The notes under the pieces are model-generated. The model did not search any database. It saw only the letters and a program-made list of their open reading frames with translations, and was not told the origin of the DNA. A program made the translations under genes and the position numbers. A stretch of DNA of 13,828 nucleotides from Deltaproteobacteria bacterium (lineage in GTDB: Bacteria > Desulfobacterota > Desulfobulbia > Desulfobulbales > VMSU01): NCBI GenBank assembly GCA_024274995.1, contig JAJSAA010000198.1:1-13828 (forward strand). Direction: 5' to 3'. How positions within the stretch are numbered: position 1 is the first letter of the stretch; every line of letters starts with the position of its first letter. Shown here piece after piece: positions 1 through 5,790 of this stretch.

Positions 1-128
1 CACCCTGTGGTGAATAGCCTGATACTGCAAATAGATGTCTGATCACAAGCCTTTTGTTGACCCAAGGGATAGAATAAAAAAACATTAGTTGTAATTATTG
101 TGAAAAAATCCGAGAGTTAATTGCTCCC

Positions 129-199
129 GCTCGTTTTTGAAATTCATAATACGGAGAATTTTTTAATGATTCTCCGTATTATGAATTTCAAAAACGAGC
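129..199. repeat. Perfect 31-bp inverted repeat with 9-nt loop
   Basis: The arm at 129-159 is the exact reverse complement of the arm at 169-199, with a 9-nt spacer at 160-168. The arms begin with GCTCGTTTTTG and end with ACGGAGAAT at the loop. No T-run follows directly, so it is not a standard terminator by itself, but a separate terminator lies 17 nt downstream. A perfect 31-bp stem is much longer than needed for termination. It could be a small mobile palindromic element, a processed double-stranded RNA hairpin, or a protein-binding or phase-variation site. The sequence does not decide between these. Confidence 0.9.
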
Positions 200-216
200 T
201 ATGTGCTAAAAATATC

Positions 217-244
217 ACGGGGAGGATGGGAAATCCCCGTTTTT
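217..244 (+). terminator. Intrinsic terminator
   Basis: ACGGGGA (217-223) pairs with TCCCCGT (234-240) across a 10-nt loop, and the 3' end runs into five T residues (240-244). This is a compact rho-independent terminator on the plus strand. It would end transcription of whatever lies upstream, including any transcript carrying the large inverted repeat at 129-199. Confidence 0.6.
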
Positions 245-444
245 CACTTGACTTTACTTATCATAGATGTCCCCTAATTACTCTCCACTAACGCGGGCTG
301 GGGTTTTCTGTTATTTGGCCGTAAGCTGTAAAAGCCGTTGGTCTTGCCGGAGTTATATGCTAAATAAAGAGGGGTGTGCCAAGGGGGGGCTGATCTGCCC
401 TCTGTTGTTTGTACTTTTTATATTGTTTATTTTCAGGAGGAGTT

Positions 445-1467
445 ATGAAGCTATTACAGGTGTTGATGGTTGCTGGACTGATAATGTTTACCGCCGGATT
501 TTCTGCGGCTGCTGCTCCCAGCGGGCCGGCCGACGGCCTCTATGCCCGGATGATTACTTCCAAGGGGGATATTCTTTTGCGGCTCTATTTCAAGAAGGCA
601 CCTCTGGCTGTGGCCAATTTTGTCGGCCTGGCTCAGGGAACCAAGGACTCTAACCGGGGCCGGGGCGTACCGTTTTATGATGGCCTTACCTTTCACCGAG
701 TAATTAAGAATTTTATGATTCAGGGTGGTGACCCTGAGGGCAGCGGCCGGGGCGGGCCTGGTTATAAATTCCCCGACGAGTTTGACCCATCTCTCCGTTT
801 TGACGGCCCCGGGGTTTTGGCCATGGCTAACGCCGGGCCTGATACCAACGGCAGTCAGTTCTTTATCACCCATGTCGCCACCCCCTGGCTTAATGGCAAA
901 CATACCGTTTTTGGGCGGGTTGTGGCGGGGCAGGATGTGGTGAACGCTATTCGTAAGGGCGACAGGATCAAAGAGATAAAGATTATACGCCGGGGAGCCG
1001 CGGCCCGGAATTTTAAGTGCGATCAGGCGGCCTTTGATAAACTGCTACATCAGGTTGAGAATAAAATTGTGGCAAAAAAAGAAAAAAAGATGCGGGAAGC
1101 AAAAAAAGAGATTCTCAAGAGATGGCCCAAGGCCATAACTACTCCTTCCGGATTAATGTACGTGGTTGTCAGGTCGGGAAAGGGCGCGACCCCGAAGCCG
1201 GGGACGATACTCACCGTGAATTATACCGGCCGTCTGCTGGACGGCACTAAATTCGACAGTTCCGTTGACCGGGGGCAGCCCTTTAAATTCCCCGTGGGTG
1301 TACACCGGGTAATCAAAGGTTGGGATGAGGCCTTTCTCGGGATGCGGAAGGGAGAAAAACGTATCCTTATTGTACCCCCGCAGTTAGCCTATGGTGCCAA
1401 GGGAGCCGGAGGGGTAATACCGCCTGACGCGACTCTGGTTTTTGATGTAGAGCTGATTAATTTTTAA
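445..1467 (+). CDS. Secreted cyclophilin-FKBP fusion peptidyl-prolyl isomerase
   Basis: This gene encodes a 340-residue double peptidyl-prolyl cis-trans isomerase, predicted to act outside the inner membrane. The start at 445 is chosen over the in-frame ATG at 409 because AGGAGGAG lies at 435-442 and a clean signal peptide follows: basic MK, a hydrophobic stretch, and Ala-rich cleavage near residues 21-24. Residues about 31-190 are a cyclophilin domain with the active-site run FHRVIKNFMIQGGDP (83-97), then GSQFFIT and PWLNGKHTVFG, so the catalytic Arg, Phe, Gln and Trp positions are kept. A Lys-rich linker follows. The last roughly 105 residues are an FKBP domain with VNYTG, GTKFDSS, VIKGWDE and IPPDATLVFDVELI, also apparently intact. 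Both isomerase classes on one chain is uncommon. A role in folding exported proteins is inferred. The next gene begins 5 nt after the stop. Confidence 0.93.
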   Translation: MKLLQVLMVAGLIMFTAGFSAAAAPSGPADGLYARMITSKGDILLRLYFKKAPLAVANFVGLAQGTKDSNRGRGVPFYDGLTFHRVIKNFMIQGGDPEGSGRGGPGYKFPDEFDPSLRFDGPGVLAMANAGPDTNGSQFFITHVATPWLNGKHTVFGRVVAGQDVVNAIRKGDRIKEIKIIRRGAAARNFKCDQAAFDKLLHQVENKIVAKKEKKMREAKKEILKRWPKAITTPSGLMYVVVRSGKGATPKPGTILTVNYTGRLLDGTKFDSSVDRGQPFKFPVGVHRVIKGWDEAFLGMRKGEKRILIVPPQLAYGAKGAGGVIPPDATLVFDVELINF

Positions 1468-1472
1468 ATATT

Positions 1473-1805
1473 ATGGAAACTTATTATACCCCCGGCGATT
1501 TGTCTAAGTTCTCAGAGATTGGTGAAGAGGCCCCGGAACTGGCGCGAAAGTTTTTTGATTATTATGACGCTGTTTTTGCCGAAGGTGCTCTCTCGGAGCG
1601 GGAAAAGGCCCTGATGGCCCTGGCAGTGGCTCATGCCCTGCAATGTCCCTATTGTATTGATGCTTATACTCAGGCCTGTCTTGAAAAGGGCTCGAACAAG
1701 GCGGAGATGACGGAGGCCGTACATGTGGCGGCCGCTATTCGAGGCGGTGCCTCCCTGGTGCATGGGGTGCAAATGCGGGGCCACGCCGATAAATTGTCGA
1801 TGTGA
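1473..1805 (+). CDS. Arsenosugar-biosynthesis-associated peroxidase-like protein (CMD/AhpD fold)
   Basis: A 110-residue protein of the carboxymuconolactone decarboxylase/AhpD-like family. The core motif is C58-P-Y-C61-I-D-A-Y65, preceded by SEREKALMALAVAHALQ and followed by a helix with H84 (EAVHVAAAI). In classical AhpD proteins the motif is CxxCxxxH, so the usual His after the cysteine pair is replaced by Tyr65. From memory, this version is typical of the subgroup encoded beside ArsS, annotated as arsenosugar biosynthesis-associated peroxidase-like protein. The Cys pair could serve as a dithiol reductant for the neighbouring selenoprotein or its arsenic substrate; this is inference. It starts 5 nt after the isomerase stop with no clear Shine-Dalgarno sequence, which suggests translational coupling, and ends 43 nt before arsS. 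Confidence 0.88.
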   Translation: METYYTPGDLSKFSEIGEEAPELARKFFDYYDAVFAEGALSEREKALMALAVAHALQCPYCIDAYTQACLEKGSNKAEMTEAVHVAAAIRGGASLVHGVQMRGHADKLSM

Positions 1806-1848
1806 AACAGATGACAGGAGTCAGAAAACAGCAGACAGATGTCCAGGT

Positions 1849-2817
1849 ATGAAGTTGCCAATATTTAAGCCCTTTGCTCAGACCCTGGAAGATAATGCTC
1901 TCGATCTGCGGCGGGGAGAAACCCATACCCTGCAGGTTAATACCGGTCTGCTTTGTAATCTCTCTTGCCGCCATTGCCATTTAAGTGCCGGGCCGGGGAA
2001 AACGGAAGTGATGGAGCGGCAGACCGTGGCGGCGGTTATCGCCTGCGCCCGCCGTCTGTCCTTTGCCGTTATTGATATTACCGGCGGGGCCCCGGAGATG
2101 AACCCCTTTATTCTTGAGCTGCTCTCCGGTCTGGCACCATTGACTCCGCGCCTTGTTCTGCGTTCTAATCTGGTTGCCATGTCCGGCCGCCGCCGGGAGG
2201 AGATTCTGGCGCTTTGCCGGGTGTGTAAAGTGGTTATTACTGCCTCTTTCCCATCCTTGAATGAGGCTCAGACTGAGGACCAGCGGGGGGCGGGGGTCTT
2301 TGCCCGTTCCCTTGAGATCCTCCGCCATCTGAACAGTCTGGGTTATGGCCGGGAGGCTGGCGGACTGGAATTAAACCTGGTCTCTAATCCGGCCGGGGCC
2401 TTTGTCCCCAGCGGCCAGCAGGCCCAGGAGCGGCAGTTCAGACAGGTGCTAAGGAGTAAGTGGGGAATTAGTTTTAATCATCTGTTCAGCTTTGCCAATG
2501 TCCCTCTGGGACGTTTTCGGGACTGGCTGGAGAGGCGTGGTATTTACGACGATTATGTGCTGCGTCTTGCCAATGCCTTTAATAAGAATTCTCTGGCTGG
2601 GGTGATGTGCCGGAGTCTTATATCAGTGGCCTGGGACGGTTTTTTGTATGACTGCGATTTTAATCAGGCCGCCGGCCTGTCCATGGGTGGTGTCCGGCGG
2701 CATATCAACGATCTGCGGAGGCTGCCGGAGGCGGGGGAAGCCATTGTCGTTGATGATCATTGCTATGCCTGCACCGCAGGAGCTGGATTTACCTGAGGGG
2801 GCTGTATTGCTTCCTGA
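1849..2817 (+). CDS. arsS: Arsenosugar biosynthesis radical SAM selenoprotein ArsS (in-frame TGA = Sec)
   Basis: Radical SAM enzyme of the ArsS/DUF3641 family, linked in the literature to making the dimethylarsinoyl-adenosine precursor of arsenosugars from SAM. The ATG at 1849 gives the family-typical N-terminus MKLPIFKPFAQTLE. The in-frame ATG at 1723 lies inside the upstream gene and encodes an unrelated Cys-rich sequence. The iron-sulfur motif is C36-NLS-C40-RH-C43, followed by ITGGAPEMNP (77-86). The C-terminal half carries C254, C269, C305 and C308. The obvious open frame stops at TGA 2794-2796, in the middle of HCYACTAGAGFT. Reading that TGA as Sec (residue 316) gives CTAGAGFT-U-GGCIAS and a true stop at 2815-2817, for 322 residues. 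Family members, as I recall them, end with CTAGxGSSCxG, so the Sec replaces that Cys, and the NCBI family name itself says '(seleno)protein'. A SECIS-like hairpin follows the TGA. Only a weak Shine-Dalgarno (CCAGG) precedes the start. Confidence 0.9.
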
Positions 2818-2828
2818 GGTTCAGGAAG
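2797..2828 (+). promoter_or_regulatory. Candidate bacterial SECIS element for arsS
   Basis: Directly downstream of the in-frame TGA (2794-2796), CTTCCTGA (2810-2817) pairs perfectly with TCAGGAAG (2821-2828), leaving a GGT loop at 2818-2820. The loop starts 21 nt after the TGA. The bacterial SECIS consensus needs a stem-loop just after the UGA, with the apical loop roughly 16-37 nt downstream and a G among its first two positions. This element fits both rules. The real stop codon (2815-2817) lies within the stem, so the hairpin overlaps the last seven sense codons. No T-run follows, so it is not a terminator. Confidence 0.75.
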
Positions 2829-2891
2829 GCGCTTGCTGTTTGATGGGTTTGTTAAAACAAACTTAAGAAATATAGCCGGTTTGCTTACGTC

Positions 2892-2920
2892 TTGACACTT
2901 TACTGCTTTAGCCTTACTTT
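2892..2920 (+). promoter_or_regulatory. Putative sigma-70 promoter of the toxin-antitoxin pair
   Basis: TTGACA (2892-2897) is a perfect -35 hexamer. TACTTT (2915-2920), 17 nt downstream, is a weak -10 with three matches to consensus. The spacing is ideal and the expected start would fall near 2927, shortly before the antitoxin Shine-Dalgarno sequence. A weak -10 embedded in a palindrome suits an autoregulated operon. Confidence 0.5.
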
Positions 2921-2946
2921 TGGGTAAGATGATGAAAAAAGTAAGG
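2912..2946 (+). promoter_or_regulatory. 10-bp inverted repeat, candidate antitoxin operator
   Basis: CCTTACTTTT (2912-2921) is an exact inverted repeat of AAAAGTAAGG (2937-2946), separated by 15 nt. It spans the likely -10 and runs into the ribosome binding site (AAGGAG at 2943-2948) of the antitoxin. A nested CTTAC/GTAAG pair occurs at 2913-2917 and 2924-2928. AbrB-type antitoxins usually repress their own operon by binding such palindromes. The alternative is an RNA hairpin that hides the ribosome binding site. Confidence 0.5.
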
Positions 2947-2954
2947 AGAGAACT

Positions 2955-3203
2955 ATGGTCTTGGCAACACTTACGACTAAGGGGCAGGTAACTATTCCTA
3001 AAAGCATCAGGGAAGCGCTCAAACTGCATACTGGTGACAAAATTGAAATTATTGCCACAGAAAAAAGGGAGGCCGTTATCAGGCCGGTCTCAAAAAAAGT
3101 AGATGATATATTTTGCAAACTGCATAAACCTGATCAGAAAACAATATCTCTGGAAGAGGTTAATGATGTCATAAGGAATAGAATGAAGGATAAATACAAA
3201 TGA
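2955..3203 (+). CDS. AbrB/MazE-type antitoxin (VapB-like)
   Basis: An 82-residue swapped-hairpin (SpoVT/AbrB) DNA-binding antitoxin. The N-terminus TTKGQVTIPKSIREALKL (residues 7-24) followed by GDKIEI is the signature of this fold. The charged C-terminal part (from about residue 45) is the expected toxin-binding tail. A good Shine-Dalgarno, AAGGAG at 2943-2948, precedes the ATG. The stop overlaps the toxin start by ATGA (3200-3203), which enforces coupled translation. The gene and its partner are visibly more A+T-rich than the genes on either side, which suggests lateral acquisition. Autorepression through the palindrome at 2912-2946 is inferred. Confidence 0.9.
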   Translation: MVLATLTTKGQVTIPKSIREALKLHTGDKIEIIATEKREAVIRPVSKKVDDIFCKLHKPDQKTISLEEVNDVIRNRMKDKYK

Positions 3204-3598
3204 GAGGAATAGACACCAATATTCTTATTCGTTTCCTTGTTGGCGATGACCGGTTACAGGCAAAAAAAGTTTACAATATTTTCAAAAAAACAGAGGCAAA
3301 TAAAAAGCAGCTGTTTGTGCCATTGTTAGTTATCTTGGAACTGATTTGGGTCTTGGAATCAGTTTATGAGATAGCAAGAAGTGATATATTAGCCGCCATA
3401 AATGATTTAATGTTAATGCCAATTTTAAAATTCGAGCGGCAATCTGCTTTGCAAAAAATCACCATGGCGGCTCTGGATAACAAGTATGATCTTGCCGATT
3501 TGTTAATCGCTCACGCAGCTCAAAATCAGGGCTGTGAAGTTGTTATAACATTTGACAAAAAAGCATCCGGATACACTCTGTTTGAGTTGGTAAAATGA
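3200..3598 (+). CDS. PIN-domain ribonuclease toxin (VapC-like)
   Basis: A 132-residue PIN-domain protein, expected to be a Mg2+-dependent RNase that arrests translation when free of its antitoxin. The acidic active-site set is present: D5 in GIDTNILIRF, E47 in LLVILELIWVLE, D97/D100 in YDLADLLIAHAA, and D119 in ITFDKKA. Length and domain limits are normal for VapC, and the gene appears intact. It starts within the antitoxin stop codon (ATGA) and shares its low G+C content. The RNA target cannot be read from the sequence. Confidence 0.9.
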   Translation: MRGIDTNILIRFLVGDDRLQAKKVYNIFKKTEANKKQLFVPLLVILELIWVLESVYEIARSDILAAINDLMLMPILKFERQSALQKITMAALDNKYDLADLLIAHAAQNQGCEVVITFDKKASGYTLFELVK

Positions 3599-3670
3599 CA
3601 TCAGCAGTCAATGAAAGCGGCTTGCAGCTCCCCGGCGGATTTTTATGTTAGGCTCGACGTTGAACAAAAA

Positions 3671-3694
3671 CGGAAAAACGGAAAAACGAAAAGG
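3671..3694 (+). repeat. Short A-rich tandem repeat before the CutA-TPR gene
   Basis: Two exact copies of CGGAAAAA (3671-3678 and 3679-3686) are followed by a degenerate CGAAAAGG (3687-3694). The last copy supplies the AAAAGG that serves as Shine-Dalgarno for the ATG at 3701. Copy-number change by slippage would add or remove 8 bp of leader. No other function is evident. Confidence 0.55.
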
Positions 3695-3700
3695 TAAAAA

Positions 3701-5083
3701 ATGAATATCGCCTGGACTACATTATCAACTTTGGCTGAGGCCCGGAAAATGGCGGCTGAGCTTATTAAATCCCGCCTGGCTGTCTGTGTGCAGGTTGAGG
3801 GCCCGGTGAGCAGTTATTATTTCTGGAAAGGCAGGGAGGAGAATAACGAAGAGTATCGTTTGAGCATCAAATTCATGGCCGATAGGACGGAAAAATTGGA
3901 GGCCTGGATTGTGGAGAATCACCCTTATGAGGTGCCGCAATGGATTACCGTGACTGCTGAAAGGGTGGGGGATAGTTATCGCAGATGGGCGGAAAAGGAG
4001 TATGGCATGGAACGTGTTGCGCCCAAAAAAGAGGGGCATGCCGCTAAAAAGGAGGTGCTGTACCTCTCCAAGCAGGGCCGAAATTATCTGCGTAAACACC
4101 GCTATCACGAGGCGGAGCGTTCTTTTCTTCAGGCCCTGGAACTTGATGTTAAAAACTCCTATATTCTGGTGGGGCTGGCCGATACCTGTCGGGAGTTGAA
4201 GAAATTTGACCAGGCCATAAAGTATTACGAACAGGTACTGGAGTTTGATTCGGTAAACGTCTTCGCCCTGCGCGGCATTGGGGATGCCTATCGGGGCATA
4301 CTGCAGCATAAGCGGGCCATACCATACTGGATGCGCTACCTTGAGTGCAATAAGAACGATATTTATGTTATGGTTCGCCTTGCCGAGTCTTTTAACAAGA
4401 CGGGTAATTTTGATAAGGCCGAGGCCTTCTATCTTAGCGCTCTCTCGGTGAACGATAAGGATAAATATGCCCTCCTTGGGTTGGGTAGTCTTTATTATAA
4501 GGCAGAAATTGATGATAAGGCCTTGGAATATTTTGATAAATTGTTAGTTATGGACGACTCTTATGTGGCGGTGTTGACCATGGTCGGTAATATATACCGC
4601 CGCCGCCGGCAGTACGGGGAGGCCAGCCAATACTATGAAAAGGCCGCTTGTCTTGAGTCTTGGAACAGCTTCGCCCTTTACGGCTTGGGCGATTGTCACC
4701 GGGGCCTGGCTGATTTAGATAAGGCCATTTACTGGTGGTCGAAAATATTGGAGAATGAACCAAATAATCAGGATTTGTTGACCAGGGTTGGTGATGCTCT
4801 GTTGAGTCTTAATCGTATTGACAGTTCCATGGAGCATTATAGGCGCAGCCTGAAGGTGGGCTTTGATCTTTACGCCCTTCTTGGTATGTCCCGTCTTCAT
4901 CGCGCCCAGGGTAATTACCCGGAGGCCGAAAAATGCTGTCTGAAAATTTTGGAACGGGTCTCGGATCACCAAAGGGTGTTGGAAGAATTACGCCTGGTAT
5001 ACGAGGGGATGGGCGAGGCTGGCAAGGCCGATGAAATTGCGTTGCGGCTGCAGTCCTCAGGGGAGGAGCCGGGAACTAATTGA
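3701..5083 (+). CDS. CutA1 domain fused to ten TPR repeats
   Basis: A 460-residue cytoplasmic protein with two parts. Residues 1-105 match the CutA1 family, a small trimeric divalent-cation-tolerance protein. Recognisable features are the early helix AEARKMAAELIKSRLAVCVQ, the SSYYFWKG strand and HPYEVPQWI, ending with YRRWAEKEY. A Lys-rich linker (about 107-120) leads into ten consecutive TPR units of about 34 residues (from about 121 to 450). The motif is regular, for example KKFDQAIKYYEQVLEFDSVN, with the G/A-Y-A pattern repeated. CutA is normally a stand-alone protein of about 110 residues, so the TPR tail is an unusual addition, and a trimeric TPR scaffold would be the simple prediction. 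AAAAGG at 3689-3694 is the likely ribosome binding site. The TGA stop overlaps the next gene's TTG start. The substrate is unknown. Confidence 0.85.
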   Translation: MNIAWTTLSTLAEARKMAAELIKSRLAVCVQVEGPVSSYYFWKGREENNEEYRLSIKFMADRTEKLEAWIVENHPYEVPQWITVTAERVGDSYRRWAEKEYGMERVAPKKEGHAAKKEVLYLSKQGRNYLRKHRYHEAERSFLQALELDVKNSYILVGLADTCRELKKFDQAIKYYEQVLEFDSVNVFALRGIGDAYRGILQHKRAIPYWMRYLECNKNDIYVMVRLAESFNKTGNFDKAEAFYLSALSVNDKDKYALLGLGSLYYKAEIDDKALEYFDKLLVMDDSYVAVLTMVGNIYRRRRQYGEASQYYEKAACLESWNSFALYGLGDCHRGLADLDKAIYWWSKILENEPNNQDLLTRVGDALLSLNRIDSSMEHYRRSLKVGFDLYALLGMSRLHRAQGNYPEAEKCCLKILERVSDHQRVLEELRLVYEGMGEAGKADEIALRLQSSGEEPGTN

Positions 5084-5790
5084 TTAGACGGCTATGGCAG
5101 CTTGACTGCCTGCGGGGGCTGGCGGTTTTGATGATGCTGGTCTCCAATTTTCTCTTTGATCTGTTTTATTTTATCGCCGTTCTGAATCCTGCCTCGGGAT
5201 TTCCTGCCTGGCTGGCCCGTTCCACGGCCGGGCTTTTTGTCTTTCTGGCCGGGGTTTCTCTGAGTCTCAGCTACGCCAGGCCAAAGGCCAGGCGGCAGGG
5301 ATTTAAAAAGTATCTGCGCCGGGGGGCTGGCATCTTCGCCCTCGGGATGCTGATTACCCTCGCTACCCGCCTGGCAGTGGGACGGCAATATGTGGTTTTT
5401 GGTATTCTGCATCTCATCGGCAGTGGAATTATTCTAAGTTATCCCTTTCTTAAACACAGGCGTTTCGCCCTGCCGGCCGGGCTGTTAATTCTAATCACTG
5501 CCCCGTTTGTGGGAAATCTGCGGGTCGATTCCGGCTGGTTGCTCTGGTTGGGCATCCAGCATCCCGGTTTTGCCAGCGTTGATTATACCCCCCTGGTGCC
5601 CTGGTTCGGGATTATGCTCATTGGTATTGCCCTTGGCGGTTTTATCAGCCCCGTCCCCTCGCCGATGCCGCCTAAGCGCTTTATCCGGATACTTGCCGCC
5701 TGCGGCCAGCATTCGTTGGTGATTTATTTTGCCCATCAACCACTTTTGTGGACAGGATTTTGGATATGGCAGAGTCTTGGCGCCAGATAA
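5080..5790 (+). CDS. HGSNAT/DUF1624-type multi-pass membrane protein
   Basis: A 236-residue membrane protein of the heparan-alpha-glucosaminide N-acetyltransferase catalytic-domain family (DUF1624, YeiB-related acyltransferase-like). The N-terminus WQLDCLRGLAVLMML and the helix GLFVFLAGVSLSLSYA are characteristic, as is FGILHLIG (108-115) with H111. About seven hydrophobic helices can be drawn, ending in ACGQHSLVIYFAHQPLLW. The start is TTG at 5080, overlapping the upstream stop by TTGA, with GGGGAGGAG at 5060-5068 as ribosome binding site. No in-frame ATG lies near the conserved N-terminus. At this length it is a minimal version of the family. Transfer of an acyl group to a surface or periplasmic sugar is possible, but the substrate cannot be told. 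Confidence 0.82.
   Translation: MIRRLWQLDCLRGLAVLMMLVSNFLFDLFYFIAVLNPASGFPAWLARSTAGLFVFLAGVSLSLSYARPKARRQGFKKYLRRGAGIFALGMLITLATRLAVGRQYVVFGILHLIGSGIILSYPFLKHRRFALPAGLLILITAPFVGNLRVDSGWLLWLGIQHPGFASVDYTPLVPWFGIMLIGIALGGFISPVPSPMPPKRFIRILAACGQHSLVIYFAHQPLLWTGFWIWQSLGAR

Larger units (their letters stand above)
1..444. other. Non-coding leader region with hairpins
   Basis: No convincing gene is visible here. The first 42 bases are open in frame 1 up to a TGA and could be the last 13 codons of a gene lying outside the window, but this is too short to call. The remainder holds a perfect inverted repeat (129-199), a small intrinsic terminator (217-244) and an untranslated stretch leading to the ribosome binding site at 435-442. 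A 128-codon open frame from 267 overlaps the start of the isomerase gene in another frame. It has no Shine-Dalgarno sequence and an incoherent, Cys- and Arg-rich translation, so I treat it as a shadow. I see no well-spaced sigma-70 promoter for the isomerase gene. TTGACT at 248-253 lacks a -10 at normal spacing. Confidence 0.6.

Noticed and set aside
57..75. TTGACC and TAGAAT as a promoter
   Set aside because: The hexamers are only 7 nt apart, far too close for sigma-70.
267..653. 128-codon open frame at the start of the window
   Set aside because: No Shine-Dalgarno sequence, biased composition rich in Cys and Arg, and it overlaps the well-supported isomerase gene in another frame.
1723..1848. 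Upstream extension of arsS to ATG 1723
   Set aside because: The extra 42 residues lie mostly inside the CMD gene, show no family similarity and are Cys-rich; ATG 1849 gives the family-like N-terminus.
2847..2862. GTTTGTT-AA-AACAAAC palindrome after arsS as a terminator
   Set aside because: The stem is short and A/T-rich and is not followed by a T-run.
3645..3704. 19-residue leader-like open frame whose TGA overlaps the CutA-TPR ATG
   Set aside because: No ribosome binding site and no regulatory logic. The Lys/Arg-rich translation reflects the A-rich repeats.
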